Shown here piece after piece: positions 9,184-17,425 of a DNA stretch of 64,000 nt. This DNA comes from Candidatus Bathyarchaeota archaeon (lineage in GTDB: Archaea; Thermoproteota; Bathyarchaeia; Bathyarchaeales; Bathycorpusculaceae), in assembly GCA_026014725.1 (NCBI GenBank), contig JAOZHV010000026.1:248001-312000 (forward strand). The letters run 5' to 3'. Position 1 is the stretch's first letter. Every line of letters begins with the position of its first letter. The notes under the pieces were generated by a model. The model made no database searches. It saw nothing but the letters and a program-made list of their open reading frames with translations, and was not told the DNA's origin. The translations under genes and the position numbers were made by a program.

Positions 9184-9242
9184 TTGCTCTGCGGTAGACC
9201 CTATCCCCCTATAAAAAGCAAGGGATTTTTAACATGCTTTTG
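9184..9242. repeat. Dispersed repeat, module 1 (promoter-like), copy A
   Basis: This stretch starts with TTGCTCTGC, then CTATCCCCCTATAAAAAG, then GGGATTTTTAACATGCTTTTG. It matches 32773-32830 over about 58 bp with few differences. The C-run followed by TATAAA resembles an archaeal promoter core. Both copies lie upstream of a copy of the hairpin module. Confidence 0.6.
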
Positions 9243-9332
9243 GAGTGTTTTTGCGCCAATACGATAGACCCCTCTTAGAGAATTTTTGGCGCGTGCCATT
9301 GATTGCGTTTGTCGCACTGTTTTGCCGCGCCG

Positions 9333-9390
9333 CTACCTACCCCCTACAGGTTTGTGCATGCCACTGATATTTGCATCCTAATATGTTCGC
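9333..9390. repeat. Dispersed repeat, hairpin module, copy A
   Basis: ACCT (9335-9338) pairs with AGGT (9348-9351) around a C-rich loop, followed by TTTGTGCATG and a TCCTAATATG box. It is the most divergent of four copies; the others are at 15919, 32849 and 59489. Confidence 0.55.
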
Positions 9391-9780
9391 AAAAAACGCA
9401 CCACAAGACAGGGATTGCGTGGCGCCTGTTGCGTTTTCGGCACTGAACAGCAAACGGGAAAGGTGAACAGCAAAGTGCAGTCGAGCATTAAGTGCTTTAA
9501 TATGTGTTAAAGCCCGTAGCTCTAGAGGTAATTTTTGTTGCTAATTTCATCTCTTGGTTCCATTATACCTATTGAGGTGTGGATTAATGTTGAAAAACTA
9601 TAAACAATTTTTAGCCATGACAGATTTGAAAACAAAAAGGGTTTGGGAAACTTTTTTTACTTTGGTTATTGTTTGGTTTACTGCGAATTAGATGTTTGGT
9701 TCTCAATAGTTGCATTTGAGAACCGAAGATTTTATTTGTTCGTTTGGTGATAGTTGGCGAAATCAAGGAGGAGATAGCAA

Positions 9781-10803
9781 ATGTCCGAAGCAGTATTCAC
9801 TCAATTCATCGTTGACATAATAGTTATTGCTGTCTCCTTTGTGTTCTTAAATTGGACAAGCAATATTGTAATTTCTAATGCGCTTAAAGTATCCGCGATA
9901 AGCAAACTTGGCAAAACATCTGTTGGTTTCACGTTAATTTCTCTTTCAACCACTCTGCCTGAGTTGACAGTTGCTTTTATTGCGGCATTAAGTGGTGGAG
10001 TCGCCCTTTCTGTTGGAAACGTGTTAGGTTCAAATATTTTCAATATTAGCGTAGTTATCGGTTTAGGCGTTGTTCTTCTTGCTTTAACGAAAATTATTAA
10101 GAGAAATAATAATGTAAATGGAACTAACATAATTTCATTTCCTAAGTCACAGCTTAGCAGTTTAGAATTCGGTCTTTTCGTGTCCTCGATTATTCCGTTA
10201 ATTTTAATCTATGTTTCCACAGGAGCGGCTTGGTTGGTAGGTTTAATCCTGTTAGTGATATTTTTTGCCTACATGTATAAACTATCAAAGATGAGAATAT
10301 CTGATGATGAAGAAGAAGACGCCGTAACATACGACAAATCCAAACTAAAACGATATGTAATTTACACCATAGCAGGTGCGTTGGGTATTGTAATTTCTGC
10401 AAACTTTCTCGTAGATTCGGCGATTAATATAGCGACATCAGCAGGGGTTTCCCAGCAAGTAATCGGTGCTACAATCATTGCCTTTGGCACTAGTTTGCCA
10501 GAGATGACCATAGGAGTAAAATCCATTCTTAAGGGTCATCCGAATCTTGCATTGGGCAACATAATAGGCGCTAGCTTCTTTAACACTACTTTAATTTTAG
10601 GAATAACTTTTTTTGTACCTGTACTTGTAGGGAGCCCAATAACCCTTAACATGAGCGTTTTCCAAAACTTGGTTGTCTTCTCAATCATTATAAACCTCTT
10701 TTTCTGGTATTTCATATCAAGAAGGGAACTAAGCTGGAAAGAAGGCGTAATCTTCTTGTTTATGTATATCCTATTCGTGGTTACAACCGTAAGTGCACTT
10801 TGA
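9781..10803 (+). CDS. CaCA-family Na+/Ca2+ exchanger (YrbG-like)
   Basis: An inner-membrane cation/calcium exchanger of 340 residues with about ten transmembrane segments. Two inverted-topology repeats are visible. The first carries FTLISLSTTLPELTVA plus GNVLGSNIFNI. The second carries IIAFGTSLPEMTIG plus GNIIGASFFNT. These alpha-repeats hold the ion-binding glutamates (in TLPE and SLPE). An acidic loop (DDEEEDAV) lies between the halves. A strong AAGGAGGAG precedes the ATG by seven bases. It opens a group of osmotic and ion-homeostasis genes (9781-15327). Confidence 0.92.
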   Translation: MSEAVFTQFIVDIIVIAVSFVFLNWTSNIVISNALKVSAISKLGKTSVGFTLISLSTTLPELTVAFIAALSGGVALSVGNVLGSNIFNISVVIGLGVVLLALTKIIKRNNNVNGTNIISFPKSQLSSLEFGLFVSSIIPLILIYVSTGAAWLVGLILLVIFFAYMYKLSKMRISDDEEEDAVTYDKSKLKRYVIYTIAGALGIVISANFLVDSAINIATSAGVSQQVIGATIIAFGTSLPEMTIGVKSILKGHPNLALGNIIGASFFNTTLILGITFFVPVLVGSPITLNMSVFQNLVVFSIIINLFFWYFISRRELSWKEGVIFLFMYILFVVTTVSAL

Positions 10804-10875
10804 TTGAGCATGTGAGCAAAAGGAACCAAAAAGGTTGACCTCAAAGTCCTTGTGAACTGTTTCAATAACCAATTT

Positions 10876-11646
10876 TTATTGTGTTTTAACGGCAGATATG
10901 ATTGTATTCCATACATTCTGCAGGTTTGCAACATCTTTAACAAAAAAGGGTTTATCCACTAGACTTAGCATGGACAAATCGTTTGGGCCATCACCTACCC
11001 CGAAAGCTTGCAATGAACCAAACTCTTCAATAAAATACTCTTTCAATATTGCGACTGCTTTTCCTTTGTCATGTTTCCCCATTAAATGGTAGTACCTTCC
11101 GCCTTTGGTGTAACTCAAGTTTTCCTTTTCGATATATCTGTGGAGTGTCTTTTCGTCTCCATGTTTTAAGATGAATGGTTCACTGTATTCCCTTTGCTTA
11201 GCCAGTAAAGCAAGCTCTATCGGTAACCCGCTGTCTTTTGCTATTTCTTTCACGGTCATGTCACCGAAACCAACGATGCTAAGGGCACTCTTTTTTCTTA
11301 TGCGTTTAAGTTTACGCCTAATTTCATTGTAAGGCACGCCTAACTCGATAACATCAAAATTGCCCTTTTGTATTTTATAATTATGACTAAGTGTGAAGTA
11401 GCCTTTTGGAATAAAAATTGCCGCCCCGTTTTCCGACGCAAAAGGGTCGTGGATTCCTAGTTTTTCTCTATAATATTGGATTTCTGCTCTAGTCTTGCTA
11501 CTACACAAGACTAACTTAGCGTTTAAGTCGATGAGTCTTTGAACTATGGGTTGTGAATGCTTGTAGCAATACTTCTCATCTATGAGCGTTCCGTCAATGT
11601 CGCTAAAAACCACTTTTTTGGTTGCTTTACCGTTCAATTGACGCAT
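10876..11646 (-). CDS. mpgP: Mannosyl-3-phosphoglycerate phosphatase (HAD IIB)
   Basis: Removes phosphate from mannosyl-3-phosphoglycerate to give the compatible solute mannosylglycerate. HAD motif I is FSDIDGTL (about residues 15-22), motif II is VLCSSKT, a conserved Lys lies in the HDKGKAV region, and motif IV is GVGDGPNDLSML. The FASENGAAIFIP block is typical of the MPGP subfamily. The length of 256 residues fits. The start overlaps the end of the synthase gene by 20 bp, so the two are co-translated. Upstream synthase context makes the substrate assignment strong. Confidence 0.92.
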   Translation of the reverse strand: MRQLNGKATKKVVFSDIDGTLIDEKYCYKHSQPIVQRLIDLNAKLVLCSSKTRAEIQYYREKLGIHDPFASENGAAIFIPKGYFTLSHNYKIQKGNFDVIELGVPYNEIRRKLKRIRKKSALSIVGFGDMTVKEIAKDSGLPIELALLAKQREYSEPFILKHGDEKTLHRYIEKENLSYTKGGRYYHLMGKHDKGKAVAILKEYFIEEFGSLQAFGVGDGPNDLSMLSLVDKPFFVKDVANLQNVWNTIISAVKTQ

Positions 11647-12823
11647 CTCTTAATTTCTCTCTAGCATCAGACATCGCAGAGATGGTTCGCAACCAATCGG
11701 GCATCTGCGCACTCGTAGGTTTACTTAGGTATCGTTTTCCAGCATGGATAATTACTTCTGATAAGGTATCTACACTTGTTTCTTCTTCATGCCTATCGTA
11801 ATCTAACCCGTTGCAGAGAGCATCAGCATTATATTGCCTGACTCTGTCTTGCGCGAATCGTCGATATGTTACTTGCAAGCTCAAAAGGAAGGCGTCAGAC
11901 ACATCGATTCCCTCCGTTTCTGTTAATGTTCGTAGTAATGTTATGAAACTTTCCTCCGCGGTTTTTAGAAGTGAATCTAACTTCATTTCTTTGTGTTTGT
12001 GGTCAAAAAATCCTAGGTCCACTTCGCATATGCGTTTGTTTGAGACATTTCGGTAAAGCTCTGCAAGAATTCCCATCTCTAAGCCCCAGTTGCTGGGAAG
12101 TCGCAGGTTAAGTGCTAAATCACTGTAAATCGCCATTTCACCAGAAAGCGTATATCTGAAAGATTGTAAGTAGCGAATGAATGTGGATGTATGCGCTAGC
12201 TTCTTCTGCAGGGCAGCCAGAACTGGGTTTATGAATAATCGGTATATTCTGCCGTACATCTTTTTCTTTTCAAGATTAACACGTGCGTAGTAACCTTTTG
12301 AGAACCAAAAATCTAACCTTGGCTCAACTACGGAATAAAGCAGTTTAGTAGGCAACAAACCCGAATACCCCACTATGTCCGCGTCATGTATACACATTGC
12401 ATAGATTTCAAGAGAAGCAATACCTATCGAAATCCACAGGTCTTTACCTTTCCCCGACAACCCTGTAACATCAAGCCCCTTATGCTTCAACGTGTTCAGA
12501 ATGTTGTTTACTTCTGGTTTATTGCACCATATGACATCGCATGGAATTTCTATTTTGGAAGAAATCTTGAGCGCTTTTTCGTAATCAGCATCAGTTACTG
12601 TGGAAAGAGCAAGGTATACTTTTTTTAAGTAGTCACATTCGTTTAGACCGCTAATGATTTTGTGCATCTCGGGGTTTTCAAGGTCATCACCCATTACTGG
12701 AATTATTATACCTGAAGGAAACTTTGAGCTTGTTTCTTTCATTCGCGCCTTTAAGGTATCAAAATTAATCGAAAAGTCATGTATTCTGCTTATTCTTCCC
12801 TGTTCAATATCCAAATACTTCAC
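11627..12823 (-). CDS. mpgS: Mannosyl-3-phosphoglycerate synthase
   Basis: Transfers mannose from GDP-mannose to 3-phosphoglycerate, the first step of mannosylglycerate synthesis in archaea and some bacteria. The family signatures are an N-terminal IIPVMGDDLENPEMHKIISG, CIHDADIVGYS with the metal-binding Asp pair, and LPSNWGLEMGILAE further on. At 398 residues it matches the archaeal enzymes (glycosyltransferase family GT55). The gene precedes the phosphatase with a 20-bp overlap. A divergent promoter region (12842-12923) with an ATTTATAAG TATA box separates it from the MscS gene, fitting shared osmotic control, which is inference. Confidence 0.92.
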   Translation of the reverse strand: MKYLDIEQGRISRIHDFSINFDTLKARMKETSSKFPSGIIIPVMGDDLENPEMHKIISGLNECDYLKKVYLALSTVTDADYEKALKISSKIEIPCDVIWCNKPEVNNILNTLKHKGLDVTGLSGKGKDLWISIGIASLEIYAMCIHDADIVGYSGLLPTKLLYSVVEPRLDFWFSKGYYARVNLEKKKMYGRIYRLFINPVLAALQKKLAHTSTFIRYLQSFRYTLSGEMAIYSDLALNLRLPSNWGLEMGILAELYRNVSNKRICEVDLGFFDHKHKEMKLDSLLKTAEESFITLLRTLTETEGIDVSDAFLLSLQVTYRRFAQDRVRQYNADALCNGLDYDRHEEETSVDTLSEVIIHAGKRYLSKPTSAQMPDWLRTISAMSDAREKLRDASIER

Positions 12824-12846
12824 TCCCTTAAAAGAACCCTGAAATA

Positions 12847-12858
12847 ATATTTATAAGT
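12847..12858 (+). promoter_or_regulatory. TATA box for the MscS gene
   Basis: ATATTTATAAGT matches the archaeal TATA consensus. It would place transcription start near 12880, about 44 bases before the ATG at 12924. Confidence 0.45.
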
Positions 12859-12923
12859 ATTCGATATTATTGGTGTGCCATTATTTAATCCAGCTATTGG
12901 CAAACTGGAGTTATAAAAGCAAG

Positions 12924-13985
12924 ATGGCAAACATAACTGAAATAATACAGAGCATATTGCAAACAGACCAGCTGACAAGCGAAATTATAGCTTCAGCCAT
13001 AATTTTTTCCATCATAGCAGTTGTTGGTTGGACAGTATATTTCGTTTTTAGCAGATACTTAGTTGCATGGGCAGGAAAAACAAAATCGACACTCGATGAT
13101 GACATACTAAAAAATGTCAAACCGATAACAATCCTTATTGTATTGATCGCAGGGTTCTATTATTCCCTAAGCTCTCTGTCTAGCCTGCAACCTTACACGG
13201 TTCAGTTATCAAAAATTTTCAGCGTTTTAGGAATTTTGATAGGCGCTTTTATGGTAACCAAAATAGCAAGCATCCTCATTAACTGGTATGGAAGCCGCAT
13301 TTCTCGAAAAAACGTAAATAACAACCACATCCTTTTTCTTTTGAAGAAAATTGTCCAATTAATCGTTTACATACTGGCTTTTTTGATTATATTGTGGGTT
13401 TTAGGCATTGATTTATCTGGCGTTGTTGTTGGCTTAGGTGTCGGCGGTATTGCCATAGCATTCGCACTCCAAAGCACGCTAAGTGACTTCTTTAGCGCTT
13501 TCTCCATATACTTTGACCGACCATTCGAGATTGGCGATTTCATTGTCGTCGGAGACCACAGCGGAACCGTGACGAACATCGGCATAAAATCAACAAGAAT
13601 CCAACTCTTGCAGGGTGAAGAACTTGTGGTCCCAAACAAAGAGCTTACTTCTACTAATGTTAGGAACTTTAAAAAATTAAAAAGAAGGCGCATAACATTC
13701 ACCATCGGAGTCAGATACAACACACCTGTCGATAAACTCAAGAAAATTCCCCAGATAATCACTAACATTATCGAAAACATTGAACTAGCCGAGTTATTTT
13801 TAGTTCGCTTCACTGAATTCGGAGAGTTCAGCCTCCGATTCACGATAATCTATTACGTAAAAGTAGCTGATTACACCAAATACTTAGAAACACAAGAAAA
13901 AATAAACTTTGCAATTAAAGAAGCATTCGAAAAAGAAGGCATAGAATTTGCATTCCCAACAAAAACAGTCTATCTACAAAAATAA
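12924..13985 (+). CDS. Small-conductance mechanosensitive channel (MscS family)
   Basis: A membrane channel that releases solutes on hypo-osmotic shock. Four or so hydrophobic segments precede the pore helix VVVGLGVGGIAIAFALQ, the MscS glycine/alanine-packed TM3. Next comes the beta domain with FDRPFEIGDFIVVGDHSG, GTVTNIGIKSTRI and VVPNKELTS. The C-terminal alpha/beta domain is complete. I chose ATG 12924 (MANITEIIQS); a TTG at 12870 in the same frame is possible but lacks a binding site. Lying divergent from mannosylglycerate synthesis, it would complement solute accumulation with solute release. Confidence 0.92.
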   Translation: MANITEIIQSILQTDQLTSEIIASAIIFSIIAVVGWTVYFVFSRYLVAWAGKTKSTLDDDILKNVKPITILIVLIAGFYYSLSSLSSLQPYTVQLSKIFSVLGILIGAFMVTKIASILINWYGSRISRKNVNNNHILFLLKKIVQLIVYILAFLIILWVLGIDLSGVVVGLGVGGIAIAFALQSTLSDFFSAFSIYFDRPFEIGDFIVVGDHSGTVTNIGIKSTRIQLLQGEELVVPNKELTSTNVRNFKKLKRRRITFTIGVRYNTPVDKLKKIPQIITNIIENIELAELFLVRFTEFGEFSLRFTIIYYVKVADYTKYLETQEKINFAIKEAFEKEGIEFAFPTKTVYLQK

Positions 13986-14094
13986 CCATTTACTACATTT
14001 TGAGTTTGTACTCTTGGTAAAGTTAGTGCGCATAAGAAAATTTTCTGGCAAATTATAAAAAGGCCCGCTGAATCATATCTTTTTCTGATGGCGC

Positions 14095-15327
14095 TTGGTT
14101 GACTCCGTTTCGATAGCTTTGATTATAAGTGCATTAATAGTCTTGATAGGTTTTTTAGCCAACATCCTCTTTGACCGAACAGGCGTGCCAGACATGCTGA
14201 TTCTCATTTTTTTGGGCGCAATTTTTGGTCCAATATTTGGAGTATTTGACCCAGAAGCAATCAAAAGTTTTGCTCCTTTCATTGCCGCTTTGGCATTAGC
14301 CTATATATTGTTTGATGGCGGCATGGGCTTGAACATCAAGCGAGTCCTAATTAACAGCCCGAGAGCTGTCCTGCTTGCTTTCTTAACGTTCATCTTTAGC
14401 GTCTTGGGCGTTGGATTATTCATGACAATTGTTTTTCAAATGCCTATAATCTATGGCTTGCTGTTTGGCAGCATGCTTGGCGGCAGTAGTTCAGTTATAG
14501 TGGTTTCTCTTGCTTCTAAAATTAAGATGAATGAAAAAGGCGCCATCGTATTAATTTTGGAGTCTGCACTTACCGACATCTTCTGCATAGTAATTAGCTT
14601 ATCATTAATTGATATCATTATCACTGGACAAGCCAACGTTAGTACAATCGCTTTAGGCATCGCAGGTAAATTCCTAATAGGCACGCTGATAGGTTTACTT
14701 TTAGGTTTCACATGGTTATTTGCCCTGCGCAAAGTAGCCTTGGTGCCTTTCTCTTACATGCTAACCATTGGAATCGTGCTGCTAGGTTATGCTGTATCCG
14801 AAAGTGTAGGCGGAAGCGGTGCCTTAAGCGCTTTGATTTTTGGCTTGATTTTGGGTAACGAAAGAGACATCCGAAACTTGCTTAAGCAGAATAACATTTC
14901 ATACCAGCCTAATGGAAAGGTTTGTTTATCGGTAAGTAAGGGTTTGAAAAGGTTTGAGGCTGAAGTTGCATTCTTAATTAGAACATTCTTCTTTGTTTTT
15001 TTAGGCATTATTTTCACGTGCTCGAGTATTATGTTCTTAATTGGGGGAATTGCGGTTTCATGCATCCTTATTCTAACTCGGCTGGGTGGCGTTTGGCTAG
15101 TAACCCTGAAAAGTACCCTCAAAAAAGAACGAGAAATAATGACTGTTCTTTTGACCAGAGGGTTGGCAGCAGCGGTTCTGGCAACTTTGCCTGCTCAATA
15201 CGGCCTTGAATATTCTGATTTATTCGTTTCAATAGCAGTAGTGGTCATCGTGACAACGGCTATTGTGGCCACAGTAGGGTCACTGCTTATATCGCGCCAG
15301 AGAAAACGTACAGTGGAAGAAAATTAA
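14095..15327 (+). CDS. Monovalent cation/proton antiporter (CPA family, NhaP/KefB-like)
   Basis: A sodium or potassium/proton antiporter of 410 residues with about twelve membrane segments. Recognisable parts are TGVPDMLILIFLGAIFGPIFG (the first two helices), YILFDGGMGLNI, and the GGSSSVIVVSLASK region, with TDIFCIV in the unwound-helix position where CPA antiporters place the ion-binding aspartate. It starts with TTG: the in-frame codon just upstream is a stop, and an overlapping ATG at 14088 is in another frame. TTATAAAAAGG at 14053-14063 may be its TATA element. It closes the osmotic/ionic group. Confidence 0.9.
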   Translation: MVDSVSIALIISALIVLIGFLANILFDRTGVPDMLILIFLGAIFGPIFGVFDPEAIKSFAPFIAALALAYILFDGGMGLNIKRVLINSPRAVLLAFLTFIFSVLGVGLFMTIVFQMPIIYGLLFGSMLGGSSSVIVVSLASKIKMNEKGAIVLILESALTDIFCIVISLSLIDIIITGQANVSTIALGIAGKFLIGTLIGLLLGFTWLFALRKVALVPFSYMLTIGIVLLGYAVSESVGGSGALSALIFGLILGNERDIRNLLKQNNISYQPNGKVCLSVSKGLKRFEAEVAFLIRTFFFVFLGIIFTCSSIMFLIGGIAVSCILILTRLGGVWLVTLKSTLKKEREIMTVLLTRGLAAAVLATLPAQYGLEYSDLFVSIAVVVIVTTAIVATVGSLLISRQRKRTVEEN

Positions 15328-15335
15328 TCGATGCT

Positions 15336-15830
15336 TTATGTTTGCTGTTGGTAACGCCAAAAAGCCTTGTAGGGTGCTTCTAAATCCATCTGCCAGAGTG
15401 CCGCTGATAATTCGCCATAGTGAATCATGTCTTCGAAAACCATGTGTGTTAACACCTTCTCAATTCTGACGCGCGTGTCGGGCTTGTCGCCCCAAGGAAC
15501 AACTATTTCACGGTTTAACTCTTCCAACGAAAGCTTCTCCAAATAGTGAAGGGTTCTGCTCTCCACATCGCGCACATATTTCTTCAATGAATCCAAATCT
15601 TTAAACATGTTAAAGTCTGGGTCAACCCACCGACTAAAACAGCCTGGGATGATGTAGTTTACCCATCTGTCCTCAACGAGGGTTAAATGCAAAAACACGT
15701 TGCGTATCGAATCAAAACTCAAGCCCTTTGGTTTAACAACAACCGCCCAAGGCAACTTGCTAATTGCTTCAAAGTAGAGTCTGCGAACCTCGTGATTGTA
15801 CCTGATTAATTCTTTAACGTCCATAGGCAT
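15336..15830 (-). CDS. DinB-family four-helix protein
   Basis: A 164-residue protein with the DinB/YfiT four-helix bundle pattern. The putative metal ligands are histidines in FLHLTLVEDRW (helix 2), LTHMVFEDMIHYGEL (helix 4) and nearby. Members include thiol-dependent metal enzymes, but most archaeal ones have no known substrate. Two starts are close together (MPMDV); either gives the same domain. It lies convergent to the antiporter gene with eight bases between stops. Confidence 0.82.
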   Translation of the reverse strand: MPMDVKELIRYNHEVRRLYFEAISKLPWAVVVKPKGLSFDSIRNVFLHLTLVEDRWVNYIIPGCFSRWVDPDFNMFKDLDSLKKYVRDVESRTLHYLEKLSLEELNREIVVPWGDKPDTRVRIEKVLTHMVFEDMIHYGELSAALWQMDLEAPYKAFWRYQQQT

Positions 15831-16162
15831 TGCTTGCGCATTAGGGGTATTTAACGCTTGGCAACCACGTTTGGGCTTAACTTTTTACATTATGTTTTTG
15901 GCTGAAAAAGCGCTAATGGTGACCTACCCCCTATAGGTTTCTGCAATGAGTTTCTAATAGGCGGCAAATATGTTGGTGAGCACTTGTTTTACTACGTACA
16001 TGGCTTGCGGCAGGTTTACCACGTACATTAAGGGTCTTGGTTGTACGCAGTAACAAGCAGCATTTGGACGCACGTAGTAAATCAACGGTAACAGGTCCCT
16101 CCCTCTCTATGTTTTCTGCATTGATTGAAATATTAGAATGCACAGGGTTTCTGTTTGGGGGT
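15831..16162. other. 332-bp spacer with a dispersed repeat and a TTTACYACGTACAT pair
   Basis: No gene is seen. It contains hairpin-repeat copy B (15919-15975). TTTACTACGTACAT and TTTACCACGTACAT occur 27 bp apart (15988 and 16015), with an inverted partial copy near 16070. Confidence 0.45.
15919..15975. repeat. Dispersed repeat, hairpin module, copy B
   Basis: ACCTA (15922-15926) and TAGGT (15934-15938) flank a C-rich loop. They are followed by TTCTGCAATGAGTTTCTAAT and GG. The 28 bases 15934-15961 are identical to 32864-32891. Confidence 0.65.
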
Positions 16163-16732
16163 TTACATGTGCTGGCTAATCAAGCGTGCCATGTCGATGA
16201 CTGTTAGGTCGTATTTGCAGTTGGGGCAGGTTTTTTGGATTGGGTGGTTTGCACCGACTTTGAGCGCTGCTCCGCAGTGGCAACAAAAATATGTCAGTGA
16301 CTGCCCCCTCTCAGCCAACTGGCTAATAGCTTCGTCAACGCTACTTTGGCGAACAGGCTTATCCCTAACTTTCTTTCGGGCTTCCTCCGCTTTCTCCTTC
16401 ATGCCCAGTTTCTCGTATTCCTCAGCCGCTTTGTCAAAGCGTCCTGTTAACTCGAATTTTTTGATCCGCGCCTTTGCCATGCTCGTCGGGTCAGGGTCTG
16501 TGCTGAAGTAATCGCAGTTCTTGTTTTGCACGTAGGGCTCTTCTAGGTCGGTGCCGAAGAGTTCACAGGAACCCATATTAAAGAACACGCAAGCGATGCA
16601 ACTATTCTTCTTGTACTCCTCATCTAGCTTTTTGAAGCATACTGGGCAAGCCTCAACCTGCTTACCATCCTTAACCGTGATGAGCGGGATGCCTTTGAAG
16701 GTTGCACCGCAAACCTGACAATTAGACTTCAT
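16163..16732 (-). CDS. Archaeal zinc-finger protein, function unknown
   Basis: A 189-residue soluble protein with three cysteine clusters: CQVCGATF with a later CPVCFKKL (N-terminal ribbon), CIACVFFNMGSC in the middle, and YFCCHCGAALK with TCPNCKYDL at the C-terminus. A charged helical stretch (about residues 85-140) separates them. The last pair forms a classic zinc ribbon. I do not recognise a named family. It may bind nucleic acid or act as an adaptor, which is only a guess from the ribbons. It is divergent from the Imm-5-like gene. Confidence 0.75.
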   Translation of the reverse strand: MKSNCQVCGATFKGIPLITVKDGKQVEACPVCFKKLDEEYKKNSCIACVFFNMGSCELFGTDLEEPYVQNKNCDYFSTDPDPTSMAKARIKKFELTGRFDKAAEEYEKLGMKEKAEEARKKVRDKPVRQSSVDEAISQLAERGQSLTYFCCHCGAALKVGANHPIQKTCPNCKYDLTVIDMARLISQHM

Positions 16733-16834
16733 GTAAATCTAAAAAGCAATCGTCAAAGTCAGTTATTTGTGTTTCCTAATATTTAGATTTATCAACTTGT
16801 TATATGTCTCTTGAAGGTATAATTATTATTTAAA

Positions 16835-17392
16835 ATGAGGGGTAACGTGAACACTTCGCGTATAAACAAAGATGCCTGTGAAAAATTGAAATTGCCTACA
16901 TTGGTTTCTGTGGTACGGAAGTCAGTTGTAGAAGTCTTAAGCAGACCTGCTTCTGAACTTGAGGGGCATCAAGCTTTCAAGAGTCACCACAAGCTACTGG
17001 CGCTTTGGGCTACAGACTGCGCTGAACACGTACTTTCGTATTTCGAGGAAAAATATCCCAATGATGGTAGACCTCGAAAAGCCATAGAAGTTTGTCGAAC
17101 TTGGGTAGCTACAGGCGAGTTCAAAATGGCTGTCATACGTGGGGCTTCACTTAACGCCCATGCGGCTGCCCGAGAAGCACAAGATGCTGCAGCGCGTTAT
17201 GCTGCGCGTTCAGCGGGTCAAGCGGTGGCAACAGCTCATGTTCCCACTCACTCGATTGGCGCTGCAGTGTACGCTATCAAAGCCGCCGCTGCTTACTCGG
17301 GAAATCTTGATGATGGCTTAGTTAATGAACGTAACTGGCAACTGCAACGACTGATAGAATACACAAAGCAAGGCACCATGCAACTTTTTTGA
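16835..17392 (+). CDS. Imm-5-like domain protein (putative immunity-type)
   Basis: A 185-residue helical, alanine-rich protein resembling the 'putative immunity protein' (Imm-5-like) family. Its recognisable block runs from YPNDGRPRKAIEVCRTWVA to an Ala/His-rich core (HAAAREAQDAAARYAARSAG, then QAVATAHVPTHSIGAAVYA). In bacteria the domain name comes from polymorphic toxin loci. However, it is widespread as an orphan gene and no toxin lies beside it here. Its role is therefore open. The ATG follows an AT-rich promoter directly. Confidence 0.7.
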   Translation: MRGNVNTSRINKDACEKLKLPTLVSVVRKSVVEVLSRPASELEGHQAFKSHHKLLALWATDCAEHVLSYFEEKYPNDGRPRKAIEVCRTWVATGEFKMAVIRGASLNAHAAAREAQDAAARYAARSAGQAVATAHVPTHSIGAAVYAIKAAAAYSGNLDDGLVNERNWQLQRLIEYTKQGTMQLF

Positions 17393-17425
17393 TTTTCAGG
17401 CACAAAAGTACGTAAAAATGAATGT

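Larger units (their letters stand above)
9121..9780. other. 660-bp intergenic region holding two dispersed-repeat modules
   Basis: No coding region is convincing here. The stretch contains the CTATCCCCCTATA module (9184-9242) and a C-rich-loop hairpin module (9333-9390), both described separately. A short direct repeat TGAACAGCAAA occurs twice near 9450 and 9474. At 9766-9774 AAGGAGGAG supplies a strong ribosome-binding site for the next gene. Confidence 0.5.

Noticed and set aside
9509-9575. tRNA-like start GCCCGTAGCTCTAGAGG
   Set aside because: No matching acceptor 3' strand, anticodon stem or proper T-arm follows, so it is probably chance similarity.
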